From an uncultured Clostridia bacterium (GTDB lineage: Bacteria > Bacillota > Clostridia > Oscillospirales > Ruminococcaceae), in assembly GCA_947631445.1 (NCBI GenBank), contig CANRLN010000002.1:1-64000 (forward strand): DNA of 64,000 nt. Direction: 5' to 3'. The translations under genes were made by a program, and so were the position numbers. A model generated the notes under the pieces. That model was not told the DNA's origin. It saw only the letters and a program-made list of their open reading frames with translations, and did no database searches. Of this stretch, positions 63,813 to 64,000 are shown one piece after another (position 1 is the stretch's first letter; the number at the start of each line of letters is the position of its first letter).

Positions 63813-64000
<188 letters not shown>

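Overview
The window comes from a low-GC, spore-forming Firmicute, most likely a gut-type Clostridia of the Ruminococcaceae/Oscillospiraceae kind. The evidence is a sporulation sigma factor (sigG), a T-box leader, strong GGAGG ribosome-binding sites, many TTGACA-17-TATAAT promoters, an EF-G/EF-Tu str operon, and families common in these bacteria (HemZ, DUF5685, MBOAT plus DHHW, TVP38). It holds about 57 protein genes, three tRNAs and one T-box. I saw no rRNA, CRISPR array, transposase or integrase. Most of it is chromosomal housekeeping.

Layout: 1-4.8 kb has the 3' part of an MTA/SAH nucleosidase gene carrying an in-frame hexapeptide-repeat expansion, rluB, an isolated divergent cbiG homologue and two membrane or surface proteins. 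4.9-8.5 kb has a T-box leader, an epimerase gene broken by TGA at codon 7, a helical protein, tyrS and a small XRE regulator. 8.5-14 kb (minus strand) has recJ, pyk and asnB. 14.6-20 kb is the most unusual part. guaA is followed by a PD-(D/E)XK-DUF5655 protein gene, an alpha/beta hydrolase gene and a second, decayed copy of the last 95-113 bp of guaA, which looks like the scar of an island inserted at the guaA 3' end. Next to it lies an AIPR-family gene with a Mrr-like nuclease N-terminus.

20-31.5 kb has proBA with a small membrane protein, an MBOAT/DHHW cell-surface O-acetylation pair, a thioesterase, rsmI, a GNAT, an N6-adenine methyltransferase and polA. 31.5-40.9 kb has a D-lactate dehydrogenase, relA, an MBL hydrolase, hemZ, a TraB-like lipoprotein and an ABC-2 exporter. 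41-53.9 kb has a vanY homologue behind four response-regulator-like boxes, NUDIX, birA, sigG, an aminotransferase plus FtsX-like permease, ychF, an FkbH-like protein, a TetR regulator and a peptidase C26 hydrolase. 54-60 kb has tRNA-Gly/Arg/His, TVP38, the queA-DUF5685-TPR-membrane operon, an aldose epimerase, dtd and tadA. The window ends in tuf, fusA and the 3' part of rpsG, all on the minus strand.

A family of eleven short C-rich/G-rich palindromes (consensus arm TTTCCCCGCC, often with loop ATA) is scattered through the window. Every copy lies 9-67 bp downstream of a stop codon. The most promising leads are the guaA scar with its two nuclease-like genes, this palindrome family, the apparently orphaned T-box with the TGA-interrupted epimerase, and the operator architecture in front of vanY and the AIPR gene. 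All functions are inferred from sequence reading alone.
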